Assembly: GCA_034687125.1 (NCBI GenBank)
Contig: JAQGBZ010000039.1
Span: forward strand, 1-64,000
Source: Neelides folsomi
Taxonomy: Eukaryota > Arthropoda > Collembola > Neelipleona > Neelidae
Direction of reading: 5' to 3'
Length of the DNA: 64,000 nucleotides
The notes beneath the pieces were generated by a model that was not told the origin of the DNA, did not search any database, and saw nothing but the letters and a program-made list of their open reading frames with translations. Positions within the stretch are counted from its first letter, which is position 1. Every line of letters starts with the position of its first letter. Below, in pieces: positions 24,781-39,700 of this stretch. A program made the position numbers and the translations under genes.

Positions 24781-27700
24781 GCGTCCCTTTATGTTCTAAT
24801 ACTAGTAGGAATTTATAATGACAGTGAAGAATGCGAAGAACTCTATATAGAATTATTCATTAAGGATAAAGTCCCATAATGAAGAAAATGATGGAAATGT
24901 CACGACCTTTTCCCCTCTTTGAATTTGTCAAATATTTGATGGTCATCATCAATTTCATCCCCTTGGGTCAATCGGAGTAATAATGTGAATGAAGCGTAAG
25001 AAAATAGTAATTAGGATTTCCCCTTCATATCGCTGTCTACTTCGTCTAAATATAAAATAAAGATAATCAATATGCCTACACCAAAGTTATCGCGAGACAT
25101 TTAACTTTATAAATAATATTATGCCCCAACTCCTTTTGTGCATCATTTGATCTTGTTCAAATAGGGAGATGAAGATACGCCTATTGACATAACCAAACTA
25201 CGACGCAAGTTAATTCTTAATTTACTTCCTTATAATCACCTTACACATCCAATTTATCATCTGATAATCTTTATTAATAATCTCTCATAAACATTTGCTC
25301 AACTATTTAGTAAACCAATTAAGAAAATGATGATATAAATTGCTTTTAAATCCAATTAAACGAATGCATCATATTTAATATTTCTTTGCAGATATTTCTT
25401 GACTTTTAATATTGCATTCGCGTTCAAAATCACTATTAAAACTGCAAAGATTTGTAAATAAATGATGATTGCAGAAAGCAAATTCTGCATTTATTTATGA
25501 AATTGAAGCACGCGGAGTGAAAGGAATTTTCCAATGAGGAGAATAAAAATGGTGGTTTGGGAGTTGATAATTTTATATCCCTCTAACTGGTCTTTACTAA
25601 CTGCAAGAGCGTGTTTTCCTCTTCTTACCCAACTCCAGAAATCCAGAACTTTTTCGGGGTGGAATAGGGAATGGAATAGGGAATTAATCCCTTGATGCCT
25701 GAAAGTTCCGAAGGTCCGAGACCTCAAGGCAATGTCAGAGTCATTCGAACAATCGATAGATCCAAAGTGCACACGAAACATTTATGCGTTCCCTTTTATC
25801 TTCACTTTTATTATTATTGTCCTAGGTCTAAAATTGATGTTATTAACAAAATTAATCATTAACCATTCCGTTTAAATTCTAGTTAAATGAGTACAAGAAC
25901 AATAAATAATTTAAAAAACTAGGAAAAATAAAACACTATTGGGATTTCCATCTTCTGATTTATCAATTTTTACCGCAATTTGTTAATGCTTTGAAGCTAA
26001 TTTAATATGTGTTGAAATTGTTCATAATAAAATGTTTGAAAATGAATTTGGGTGGCGGTGAAATGTTTTTCAAAATTTTTAGTGTTTAAGTATTGAATAA
26101 CAGCAGATAGATAAGGAAGAATAATGGACAAATTGTATTTGAGATATCTGTTTTATTGGTGCGGTTGAGTTTTATTTTATGAGGTCCGCACATGTGGGGT
26201 CTACTTTGCCCTCTTTCTTGGCCATCTTTTATTTTCCCATATCTTTAACATCTAATCTTTATATTTTCAACTTGGGTTATACTTGAGCTTAACTTTTTAG
26301 AAAATTTTCAGATAAGGAGAAAAATAAATATTTTGCTCAAATCGCATCCAATAAATTGTACAAATAAATTGACGATTGACGCAGATAAAGTCAAGTAATA
26401 AAAACAATAAATAGACAAAAGTTATATGAAATGACAATTTGGTGGATCATTTCCTTCTGGACATGAAGGATCTTTGAAAATAATGGATGGGAAGTAAAAT
26501 ACCAATTTGCTAAAAAAGAGAATGTTCGGGGAATTCCACACGTAGTTGGATTCTTCCTATTATTTCTCATCTCAAATTCTTTGGTTGATTTAACCTACAT
26601 TGGAACTTCAAATGAAGACCTGACAATGTGAGAATTGCTTTATTTGATATTCTCAACTTTACTCCTATCGTTCCATATGATTTGTATTGAATGAACTTCA
26701 CTTTCACTCGCATTTTGTCGCTTTTAAGAAGGATGTGGATTTGAATGTTGGTGAATCCCCAAGTTGCAACACAAGAAAAAATCCTTCACTTCAACCAACC
26801 ACTAAACGCATTAAATTCACTTTTTATTTAATAGACGCCTGAAGTACCTCAAACTCCTAATGTTGTTTAGCGTTGTTGGGTCAATTAAGGCATTAAAAGG
26901 TATCGAAAAGCCGTCCCGGATTCGAGTCAACAAATCCGGTTTCTTTTCTATCTTACAATTCTTGCATGAGATTTGTGGTTAATAAAATTGTTCTTTGGGA
27001 TGATAGACTAAATAAACTTAAAGATACCTAAGTAAGTATCCTATTTGTATTTAAACGATATTCTGTTCCGATACATTTACTACCTAAAAATTCCAAAAAC
27101 ATAATTGTATAAAATAGAAATGTAAAGTAGGTATGTAAGTACATTACATTACAAAGTTAAAAGTTTCTGAGTTAGTTATGAAGTTATGATGAAAAAATTC
27201 AAGTGTGAAATTAAACATTAATACCAATAAAGAAATAATATTAAAAGCTAACCTTTACAACTTTACAAATCACTTTGCTGAACTTCAAGTGAAATTGTGA
27301 ATATTTGAGCAGAATTTCCAATGAATTTCAGCATTTAAATGTGGAGTTAGAAAGAAAGAAGAGCGAATGTTCACTGGAACTTTTGGAACTGGAAAGAGAG
27401 AAAAAGGGAAAGAATGACGCCAACTGCTCAAATCCTCCCCATTCAATTTCAATTACAATCGAAAGTGTAATCAGAGAGGAAAATTCCTGACTAATTTCCT
27501 TATACGGACAAATGATACACATAATCACATTTGCGTATATTAAAAAGTTAAATTTCACAGGTGTGGAAAAATGACTAATTGAATTTCGAATAGTTCCATT
27601 ATCATCATTCAAAATTTATCAATTTTTGTACCTAATATTAAAATATGAGTACCTTGTAGGTACGGTAGATAGGTATTTATAATTATATCATCTTTTAAAT

Positions 27701-30700
27701 ACATTTAAATGGACTTTGAATTTGATGACTTTATCTTTTTATTCTTTATTAACATACATATACGAAAAATGTACATATCAGTGTTTATGATTCCAACTAT
27801 TAAATATTTTATATTACAAAGCTATAATGCGATAAAGTAACATTACGTACCAAAGTAAATATCGAATACACCTACTAAATATGTAGTATGATAGAAATAG
27901 AATATGAATTGTCATATTTGTACATAAATATTTATATGGTATGTTCACTTTAATCAAATTTGATTTCATTCAGTTCATTCTATTTCAATATGATTCGTAT
28001 CTTAATCCCGATAAAAAATTACAAAAGAAGCCAAATACTCAAATTCTGAGCCATTGGCAAATAATTTTATCAGTCTTTTGATAAATGTCATGTTAATTAC
28101 AATAGTTATAAAATTTACATGTTATTATTTCCATCTTTGTCTGTTTGTATCAAGTGGTCTTTTAAAAAAGTGTTGTCTTATTTGAATTCAATGACTAACA
28201 CCACATCAATCCAAGTACATATATACTTGCACTGAAAAATAGGAATGATATTCAGGTATAAATTATTTTTAAAAATATAAGAATATTACATGTACAGGTA
28301 AAGAAAATCAAATGACTCCAATTGGCAAATTCCTGTTCAGAGAGTTTAACAACCAATAAAAGTTCATTGAATAAATTAGATAATATTTTAATCGATTGCG
28401 TAAGTCACCTCACGCCACAATAGTTCGGTATATGATCAAATCAATCAAACTGCCCAAAGTTGTCCAAATAAAAAGATAACAAGCGGAACTCTGAAAATGC
28501 AAAATGACTTACCCTCAATATCGTTCCAACATCGGTTCTAAAATTCCCGTTATATCCCCCGGTAATTCAATCCCCAATAACACACTGAAAACCATCCCTG
28601 TTTGTCCAGCAAATATATAATATTTAATCACGAATTAAGATAAACTCCGATTATTATTAAAAACAAATCAGGAAAAAAGTATGCTGTAATTCCCTTCACT
28701 GTTGACTCATCAGCGAACAACTTTAGGTGAAATGGAACGGGAAATCAAAGTAGCTCAAATCCAAAAGTTCACTGGAATTAAAATCCCATCCAAGTAATTA
28801 TCCTTTTTAAATCCACTTACAGGTAAATCTCAAATTGGTTTAAAAATGAAACTAAGGGTGAATTTGTTGATGAGGAGTCGAAGGACTCTGAGTGAATAAA
28901 AAGATGGTGGTGGAAATTAGTAAATGAGAAAAAGGACTCCAAAATCGAAGGTAGTTTTAGGTACTCACTTTGTGCATATCTCTCACGTGTATTTCTCCCA
29001 GTAGTTGCACAGGTCGGAAAGTCTAATATAATGGTATTATGGTAAAGGATAGTTGGAGTGGTGTGGGAGTGGGACAGTCGATGCGGATAGAATTGTAAGA
29101 ATTAGAGGGCCAGATGGATCCAACGAGTCGTTGCCGTTTTGAGCCAACTTACCTACATTCACACTCATTCCTATAGGGAGTGATTGAGGCAGGTGCCAGT
29201 GTGTTGGGGATCTATCTTTATAATCATCTCCCATATAAGTAAGTATAAGTATAGATATTGTACATTGGTCTTTTTCTCTATGCATTTTACGATTCTCTAT
29301 TTACAGATATTGGAATTGTCCTCTGCATTAGTTAAGTTATATTAGTTATAAATAGTATTTATTTCTAATACATAGAATACCATATATATGAAATAGAGGT
29401 AGTGTATTTAATAGTATTATTAGTGTGAGTGCGGTGTGTCTCGTTTGGGTTTTTGGATTATATTAAAGCCTTGGGGTCGTTTCCGTTCTGCACAAACTTC
29501 CATGATAACAAAAGGGGAGCTGAATGGAAGTCGAAAAGGTACTTTACCTGTTCCTCCTATCTTTTCCATGTTATTCGGGAGGACCCTTTGGACCCTCCGA
29601 CGACCAACCTGCCTTTATTAAAAGAGAGAAAAGAGTCGTCTGAAACCCTCCTGGCAATATGATTCAATAGAAATGAATTCATGGGCCCTTCAATGTTTGA
29701 TGTTACTTTTCATTACATTTTACATTCTTACCATTAACAATATAAAGACCCTTTTCATGAATGTGCGATGTTGATGTTTGAACTTTGAATGCACGCATCC
29801 AATACATAATACCTACTTACATAAAATATATGAACATTATGAGCTTTATGTACAAGATACTTAAGAATAATTAAGTCTAGCAAAGTACCTACTATATGTA
29901 TTTTTCAATGATCTAATGTAATATTTGTATACGCGTTTTTGTATAGTTTTATAGTAAATATCGTGAATAGCTTAAAGCTTGAAACATTGTAAACGAACTT
30001 TGGTATGGAGATAACATTTTAAATGAACTTTAATGGAATAAGCTCATTAGTGAGCTGATTTTCTTATCAATGGATTCGCATTCAATTCACATTACTCTAA
30101 AAACAAAATTCCAAAAGATGAGAAAAGAAGAAAATTCTCGATTTAATTTTCCTTTTAGTATGACTTAACGAAAGACAATTTAATGAATAAAAACATTTAG
30201 GGTGACTTTATTTCTATCAAACTAATGAACAATTTATTTAATATTAATTATTATTTAAATTAAAGCAATCAGGTTCAAAATCAATTTATTAAAGCTATTT
30301 ATTTTCCTAAAAGTACCAATATGCATTTTGTTAAATGTTATGAATTTGATGAATAAAAGGTTTACATGTTACTACTATAAAAAATAATGATGCTTACCGA
30401 ATTCAAGAAGTGGCTGTGAAGAAGAATGAAGTGTTAATTTCCTTTAATCAGATTAAGGATGAACAACGTGGGATAACAATATAAAGTTTGAAACTTTTGA
30501 TCTTTTGAGCTTGGGAGTAAACCAACATGATGTTTAGTGTTTCTCGTGCGAAGAGGGAAAAGTGTGTAAAGTCAATTGGCTCAACTCGGCCCGTTTTAAC
30601 GAACCAAACAATAATAATAAAGATGAACTAACTTGAGGATTCCCCCAACTTCCCACTTTCATTGAGGAGAAGAACGGGAGCTCGAGGTCAGGACCGAATT

Positions 30701-33700
30701 TCCCCTGTTGCGGATCTCTCTGGGAATTTTATTTTGGCAGACTTGGAGCCAAGAGATTCAATCTCATTACAACTCTTGGCGACAAAGTTCTTGGTCTTTA
30801 CCCGGAATTTCCGATTCCTCACCCCTCGCACTCCTACTCACTTTGGAATAAATCTTTCACACATTCAACCATGCCAAAATCTTCCGAGGTCTTCTATGAA
30901 TTTTTACAAATTATCTTTTATTTATCATGAATCTCTTACAATTTAATTATACAAAGATTCTTATAATGCGTACTTGGAAAAATATTGATTTACCAAAGTT
31001 CATTAAAGCACGTGCAAACATAATCGAAAATACATAGATTGTTTTCAGATAGTTGAATAAACTTGAAAGAATCTCCTCGTAAAAGTCATGATCATGCATA
31101 ATAAACACTAATTTAATTTTAGGAATATTCGCAGCAGTTTATTTAATTAATAGGTCAAATGGGCGATCACACCAATGGAACATTTTCATAAAATCTTAAA
31201 TTAAGATTTACAAAATTATTCATTATAAGTTAAATAATCATTTTCAGTTGTTGTGTATTCCAATTGTATTCTTATGATGTCTAGTTTGATGAAATGGAAA
31301 AGTTTCATGAGAAAGAAAAATTGATTTAATAATGAGAAGAAAGCTGAAGCGGAAATGGTGAGTTTGTGTGTAGTAAATTTGCCCTTCAGAACCGCAGCCC
31401 TATGAATGCTATAGATCTATCGTAGTAATATGAGGAGGAAATGAATGAATGAATTTCGGGACTTTCCACGCGCTCGTAGCCAAAACTTAGCCCAAATGGT
31501 TTACATTACGAATGTCAGGATTGACACAGCCATACACTTTAACTAATAAATAAACTATAATTATAGCACCCGCCTCTTTCATATGGAGAATTTGATACAG
31601 ATAAATAGCATTTTATATACTTTTACGTTTATAATAATATGGTCGAAGTGTCAAAGTGGTTAAAGTATAGTTAAGTAGGTAGTTAATGTAATGACAAAGC
31701 GTGTAATTTAGAGCTGGGTTTTCCTCCAGACGAATTTCTAGGAAATGTTGAAGCTCCTTTGGATCCGAGCCATCAATTAACAAGCCCAATGTTTCTAAAT
31801 GTATCAGTCTTCATTCACATCTTCATTGTCAACAGATGAAGCAGATTTCCCCAATCAAATTCACTCATTCACTTTTTAATTCCTCACGGACATTCTCGCT
31901 TTACTAATAAAACACGTCGAGGTAAGTTAAATAATAATAAATTATATACACATATTTTTTATTGTACTTGGTAAGTTAATTTAACTATTGTTTATTTGCA
32001 TTATCTATCATCGTAATATTAAAATTAGGCAATTTATGATATGAATGCTCATACATATAAAATTATTGATATATATAATATATATATATACATAAAGTAA
32101 GTAGTTATCTTTCCATTGAATATATTTTCATAAGATCATTTTAAGAATTGATTTAAATGTTTTTAATAGTTTTTGATACATTAAGGACATAATTGCATAT
32201 GGTATCTAAAAAATTCCCAACAATCAAAAAAGTATCTAGATCTGAACATAAAGAATGTGAAGATGAAAATCTACAGGGAGGAAATTGCCCAGATTTTGGA
32301 AATAAATAAGAAGAAATCGGAATAAAAAGCGGAGAGTAATTGAAACGATTTTTCTATTTTGGTTTCGCAAAAATTCAACATCAAGGAGTCTAAATTTTTT
32401 ATGAAGGTAGGGAGGAAGTTCTAAATGCGAAGTTGATTTTGAAGATGAGAGTTTGCCCTTTTCCCAACTTTCACAAGACTTTTCTCCAGGCACGTGAACG
32501 GAGGGTTGGTCATGGGAAAACCCGGATTCGGGTCGATAAACATCATGTGGTTCAGGAAATTGGGCCAACCCCGAAGAATCTCTCAACCCTTTTCCACGTC
32601 ATTTACAACCAAAGTTTCTTCATCTCTTTTTGCATCATCGCTAAATTTCTTACTCAATCTGGGGAACAAATTGATCATTCATATAAATGCTCTTTTAATT
32701 AAAATATTTCTAATAAATTCTATTGAATGCGACCTTTTATTTTATTGACGAAATTTTTAAAATAAGTTAAATAGTTAATTAATGAACCGACTTTATGATT
32801 AAAAATGAATGATTAAATGAACAACGGAGATTGTATTGAAAAAATGAACTTTTATTCTTTTTCATCGACCTTTTCAACATTTCAATTCATTTCGATACAC
32901 ACACAACGATCTATCACAGCGACTAAAAATCTAAGTGCATCGTAATCAATATAATAATTTTTATTTCTTTTTTTCCTTTTGTAAACGTAGGTCTAGATTC
33001 AGTTTTCTTTATTATTAGTTCGATCAATCCGCAGGCGGGAGAGTCGAAGAAGGCAATTAATCAATAAATAACATTGTAGCAATTATTCAATGAAGGTTGT
33101 AATTATTTTAGGTAATTATTATTATATCCTTATTAATATCTTTTTTATTCGAGCAAGTAAGTATCAAATCAAATAATTTCACAAAACTTTTAATTAATTG
33201 AACCAACTAGTGAAATATTACTCGTTTTGTCATATTACTCAATTCAGTAGTTCAAGTGTTGTTAATAAATAACAATTGATATATAACTAATTAATAATAA
33301 TTAAATTACAATTTAAAGGTTCAAAATTCGACTTTTTGATTTGCCTTTTTTATCCTCATACAGAGTAAAGTATTACTAGAACCACACTTTTGCTTTTTTA
33401 AATGTATTTTGTTCTTTTTTTCATTTTAAGCTAAGAAGATAAATAAGTAACAGTTTCTCATATTTAATGTCTCGACCTCTACAAGTTAAAAACATAGATA
33501 TTCAAACAAAGATTTCCTTTTACTAATTGACGCTTCCGTATTGTTAAATGTTGTATTTATAATTAAAAGGTATTTAAGCGTCTGTGATGGGTCAAAACTA
33601 GTTATTCCAACTGTGATTATTAGATAAGATAATTTAAAAATCAATTTGCGACGCTTTGATAAGTATTTTCCTAAATAAGTAACACTTTGCATCTAAAAAT

Positions 33701-36296
33701 CTGTGAATTTTGGCTTAATCAATTAAAAGACTCATCGAACCACACGATGTTTCATATTAATTTTAAGATCACTCCTCTATTGTGTTGATTTAATCTGACT
33801 GTACTTTTGATCTCATGTTCAAGATACGAATTAAAATTTTTTTAAAATCTTGTGATTTTTTCCTAATATTAAAAAAGTTATTCAGTATTTCGTTGGAATT
33901 GTTTCTTTCCCGTAAGCTGAAATTCCATTTTAAATATCTCCATTGCAATTGACCAAATGAATAAATGAAGGTTGAAAGAGATACCCTGAATTCATAAAAA
34001 CTCTATCAAGTCCTCTCAAGGAACTTGGCTCAAATCCAATGCTTTTTTTAGTGTTAGTCAAAAGTATAACAATTTATTAAATTACGAATTTATCAGTTAT
34101 TTACGAATTTTCCAAAAACTAGAAAGTTCCAAAAATCTATTAAAATCTATCTAAATCGTATTTCATTCGTAATTGGTTTCAAGTATTCGTCCCAAATTCG
34201 TCCCAATAGTAAACCTTTTCATCTTCCCGAGACCATCGCTCTTTTCCTCAGCTAATAAATGAATTCTACTTTTTCTCTTCCTCCCATCCACAACTTTCAA
34301 TTTGGATTCAACTTTTAATTACACAAAGAAGATATCTTTTTAATACAAATATCAACTCCTCCCATAAAGAATTCCTTCAAAGAGGTACAATTGAGTTGTG
34401 TTTACTATATTCAATATATTAAATTTTAATTATAAATTTTAATTAATAAATAGCTATGTATAAGAGACATAATACACAATTAAATATTCATCCACAGTTA
34501 ACTTTAATTTCGTCCTTCCAAACAACACACATTTAAACATACGTTTATTCAAAATGTCACATGTCTTTCCAGTTCAAAATCCTCAAGACTTTTTTTTCAA
34601 TAATTATTAAGAGGATAATCAAAAACTTTTAATTATTATTTACGATAATTAAAAGCCTATTGGATTTAAATAAATATTTATTCCCACATTTCCCTGTGGG
34701 TTCAATAGCCAATTTATAAATATTATTTAAATTCACAGTCCACGTTCACACACAACAAGACACGTTCACTTTTATCAATTATTTACAAGAAGTTTAACAA
34801 TTAAGATACATTCACATGTAATCAGACAGATAATCCGTTTTCTTGAAAAAATTATATATTAATCATCGCGCCTTTTTTCATCCCATATTTTGGTCGAGAA
34901 AAACGTGGAGTTTTCTTTCAATAACAATATATATCTTATAAGATACCGACTCAAATACCGACTTACTTCCTAATTAATTGTATTGTTTTTATTTTCATAT
35001 ATTATATATTAATTTTATAATAGTGTTTTAGTGCCACAGCACTTTCTCCGAATCTAATCGAATCTTTTTTCATATTGTTTTTATATATATGTACAACAGC
35101 ACAAAACGCTCATATTCAGTCGATACGAATTATACAATTGGAGTTGTCCTACGTATTATTAAATAAGTTAAGAAATATATTAAATGTATAAGGCCTTATT
35201 CACACACCAACAATTAATCCTATAAGTAAAATATATTACATTATTATGTAAAGGTAGCAGTTTAATATTGTGTACAAAACCCAATGATTAACAAATTGCA
35301 TTCAATTGTTTTTAATGTTTGTCTGGAAAAAAAACAAGAAAGTGAAAAGACAACATGGCCGACAAAACCGCGCACAACAAATAAATGACATGAAAAACGG
35401 CATTTCCCCTCCGAAAAAAAGCTTGGATAAAATAAGTAGGGAAAAGTTAACAAGAACTAAATCATTATTTATTCCTATATAATATTTAAAAGACTCTCTC
35501 TGTATACAAGTAATAGTTCAAAGTTAACAATATAAATTAAATAATATTAACAACAAGGATTAAGTAAAAGGACAACTTCATTCCTAAATTCATTTCCTAA
35601 GTCCAAATGTCCATTCCCCCATTTCAGCTCTTATTTGTGTGGTGAAAATGTGTAAAAAAGGGAAATACTCAATTAAATTTAAAGCCTATTAAATTTAAAC
35701 CTCATAGTTAAAAATCCAAAGAGGAATTAAATCTAAAGAGCTAAACAAAGATCTAAAAATTTAATTCAAAGATCTAAATTAAAAACTATTCAAAAGAGGT
35801 TTTTTTTAAATAAGTACTCCTATTACACCACCTTAATAGTCTACAAACGAACTTTGTAAATTTAATTCAAATTTAATTTACTAAAAAGAAATAAATACTA
35901 AAAATTTCTACCTAAATTAATTTTTATATAATATTTATAGTAGTAAGTAAGTAAACTCCCTACACATTAACCCTAAGAATAAGAAATATTAGTAAATATA
36001 GTCTGTAAGTGAATAAATGTAGTACTCGCCACCAAAAGAAAAAAAACGCCCATTGCCCTCCCTTGAGCAAAGAGGAATCAAAATGATAATCTTAACATTT
36101 ATTGAATTACATATTATATAATTAATCAAACAACACTTTTCCTTAAAACCTTCTAAACTTCCTCTCAATCTTCCAAGAGTTAAAATACTATTCCTTTTTT
36201 ATTTAATAAATATTATATAAACCTTATTGATGATGAGATGAGGAAAATGTGTTTTTTTAGGTTTAGTTTAGTTACCAAGAAGTGTATTACTATGTA

Positions 36297-36372
36297 CAGG
36301 GTGTTTACTATGTAGTATTCTAAAAGCTATTTAGTAAGCTCTTGAAAAGAACACTAGATAGTAAACACCCTG
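36297..36372. mobile_element. 76-bp Tc1/mariner-like MITE near LARP4 3' end
   Basis: Perfect 15-bp inverted repeats CAGGGTGTTTACTAT / ATAGTAAACACCCTG, flanked on both sides by TA (36295-36296 and 36373-36374). Terminal CAGGGTGT and a TA duplication are typical of mariner-type MITEs. It lies about 420 bp past the LARP4 stop, probably inside its 3' UTR if the distal poly(A) signals are used. Confidence 0.75.
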
Positions 36373-36789
36373 TATGTACTTAATTGTATAATTAAAGGGT
36401 CCTTTAGGACTCTTAAAGCAATTTTCAATTTTGATTTTTGAAGCTTTTTTATATGCACCTTCAAACTTATTATTGTTTTATACTTAAACATTTGCTTAAT
36501 AATAATTATTCTCATAAAAGGGCAAAACTATTTCCACACAAATCATCTCCTTCTTGAAACTTTAATAAATAACTCTAAAAAACTGTATAGTGTTGTTGGA
36601 TATAATCTGGATAGTTCTGGAGTTAAATGTTTAATTTCCTCTTAAAATCCTAGTAAAGATCTCTGTTCAAACCCTAAAACTTTAAACTCGTGTGATAAAA
36701 TGAGTGTATGTCTGTAGTTATTGATTGAATCCACCATACAATATGTATGTTATATGATAAAAACAATTCGGCGGATAGAAACCCCGACC

Positions 36790-39700
36790 TTATTTCGGAG
36801 ACTTCGGCACTCTCGGTGCCCGCCCCGATTCTGATGATGATGAGTGATCCACCGGCATACGGTTTTGATAGCGCCTTCGGAAAGGCCGCTCTCCGCGGTC
36901 CCGATTCCGTTCCCCAGCATCTCTTCCACGATTCTCCCCTCCTTCACGTGTATCGCCTCGGTCTTTATCAGTTCCCACGTTTCCGCTTCCTTTCTGTGGC
37001 TCTGTTAATTGAATATTTCTATTAAATATTTTAATTTTACATCTAACAACTAAATATTTAATTAGGCCTAAATGTCGTTAGGATCGGATGAATTAATTAG
37101 GTCAGAAAATTCTTACTGGATTGTGTGCGTGTCTCTTTGGTATCTTTAGTGATTCTCTTTTTGTCATCGACCGGAGGTGCCTGAGTGGTTGGTGGAGTTG
37201 GTTGAGCGACCGGTTTTTCTTTCCCACTCTGAGCTACTTGTGCGTAACTCAACCTCACCGGCCCTCCTTCGCGATCTTCACTTGAGCAATTGTCGTCCAA
37301 TGTCTTTCTTGATTCTTCCCGCCTTTCTTTCTCCTCCTCGTCAGTTCGATTCGTTTTCTAGGAAAATTAATCAATTTAAAATTGGAACTCAACAAAACTA
37401 AAATTAAACTCCCAATGGATAAATAACAGTTAACTTTAATGATAACTGTATTTATTAACTGTAATAATGTAATTAGGTTAGCGTTCACTATCATTAACCA
37501 ATTAACCATAATAAAATTTACAACTAAATGTAATTTAAATTAAAATGGGTAAACAAAAAAAGTGAATTTGTTTACATCTTTAAACGAATGTTCAGTCGAT
37601 CCAGAGAAAGGTTTCGCCGAAACCATGTTGGATGTCGTCAGAGGATTTGGCACAGTTTTGACGTATCCAGGAGTTGGGAACGCGTCCCGGTCACTCGTGT
37701 TGAGAGTGTTGGCAGGCGGGCCGAGGATTCCGTAGCCACCAGAAACTCCTCTGTTCCCGTTCTCAGGTTTATTGGGGGCTCCGAAAGGGACGCCGCCGCC
37801 ATTGCGACCCCCAGCCCCGCCACTGCTGCTAAAGCAAGGCTTTGAAGGGGACGAGACCGGGGACGCTAAGCTTCGTGACGACGAATAAGGCACCTCAACT
37901 CCTGTAATTTATTAATTTAAATATTAACGTGTTTTCAATGACTTAACTTTCAAGATATTTAAGCTTTGTTAAATCAAAACTTACTGTTCCCTCCCGGATT
38001 CCCCTGAGGAGGAACTGACTTCCGATATCCTACTTGTCCACTATTGTAATGACTCTGAGAATAAGATCCAGATCCATGGGGCACGAAGACCTCTTTAGCT
38101 CCAGCCGCTTGATCTCCGTTCAGCAAAGCTTCGTCAGTTCTAGTTGATTTGTCTGCAGTTTCCTTTCCGGTCTTCGTGCTCATATCGCTACTCCTAATTT
38201 GAATTCTAACAAAAATAGATAAATATATAAACTTAACTCCATTAATGAAATAATTTAATTCCTAAATAATTAACATCAACAATTAATTAAAAAATAGGTT
38301 ACTTGTCCTAATTCAGATAAATATGAAAATTAAATAAAATGCAACATACATGGACTGATGCGTAGGAATAACTTGTGTGTCATCGGCACTGCCGACTCCA
38401 ATTTCTCGGAACTCTTTTTTGTCTCCAAAGGGAGGAAATGGCTGACTAGAAGGTTGGTGGTGAATGTCGAGGGCCTCCTTGCCCTCCATCTCCTCCTTGG
38501 TCGGAGAAGCGGCGGAGACCACCAGAGCCCCGTCTGCCGCGCTCACGATGATCTCTCCGCGCAATTCCTCCTTCTCCCCAACAGATACCTTCATGCTCTT
38601 TACACCCTTCACAACGTCCGACAGTCTATAAAATAATTTAATTTGAGTTAATAAATTCAATAAAATATTAACCATATTAAACTAATTGCTGACTGTTGAC
38701 CATAAAGCTTAATATATTTAATTCGGTTTTAGTTCATGTTCATGTTACCTTCCTTCATAGGGGAATTCCCCATTTTTGTAGGATGAAGTTCCAGTTCCAG
38801 GGAGCGGAGGGAAGGCAGCTCCTTCCAAGTCAAAATTCATTCTCCCATGATGTTGGTTGACAAGGACGGGGGCGCCTTGATGGCCCATTTGGGGAGACAT
38901 GGGCGGGGCGAGGACGCGACTGGACGGAATTCCTCTCCCACCACCCACGTTGTTCTCGTATTCTTCATCTCGTCTCGGACCGCCCTTCCGATTCCCTAAG
39001 CTACTCCGGGGTCTGAAACACCAAAATTCATGTTTTATTCTCAATATATAAAATCTTACTTTCCTTATGTTTTTATTAAAATATGGATATATATTTTTTA
39101 TATATATTCTATTTATCCGCAATGTTATAAGAATAAGTCGACCTTCAGCTTTGATCTCATTATGCAAAATTTTATGATTTTAACCTTCTTTTAAACACTC
39201 AAAATATTCACTGCATCAATGCAGGCTAACAATAAGTATTATTTATCTTTAACAACCATCGGAATATTTGTAAATATTTTGGCAAAAACAATTGTTTTGA
39301 TTTTAGAATTAAAATTGGTTATTTCAACATATTGTTCATATTTCAAATGTATTTAATCTACCACATTATACATTTTTTCCTGACTTGGAATTAATTGAAT
39401 GACTTCTCTTTTATATAATTTTTTTCTTGTATAAACAAATAAGTATAAGTTTTATAAGAATAAAAACCAGACATATGTATAACACAAACACTCCATATAA
39501 CAAGTCTTATAAACAACTTTCGCGTAATCATAAATAATAATTGATAAATTTTATTATCTACCATAATAGTCAAATTACACGAGTATTATCTTTGAATACG
39601 ATTGTTCTAAGTAGTTCCAATTATAGTGTTCGAGTCTCCTTCTTATCATTTGGTAGCAAGTGTAAAAAATAAGGAAAGTATTAAAATGGAGACGTACCGG

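Larger units (their letters stand above)
23722..36789. other. 13-kb region without recognisable genes
   Basis: Mostly AT-rich DNA upstream of the DLK gene and downstream of LARP4. I found no conserved protein block, tRNA or snRNA. Several islands of more balanced composition stand out (about 24.24-24.42, 25.5-25.8, 26.4-26.9, 29.0-29.3, 29.4-29.7, 30.65-30.9 and 32.43-32.65 kb). They could be untranslated exons, enhancers or unannotated small genes. The last part (below 36789) is the LARP4 3' UTR, with TTTATT (AATAAA on the minus strand) at 36198-36203 and 36098-36103. Confidence 0.45.

Noticed and set aside
27305..27490. Glu/Lys-rich, coiled-coil-like frame
   Set aside because: It opens with a non-ATG codon, is only 61 codons, and has no splice partners; low-complexity purine-rich DNA explains it.
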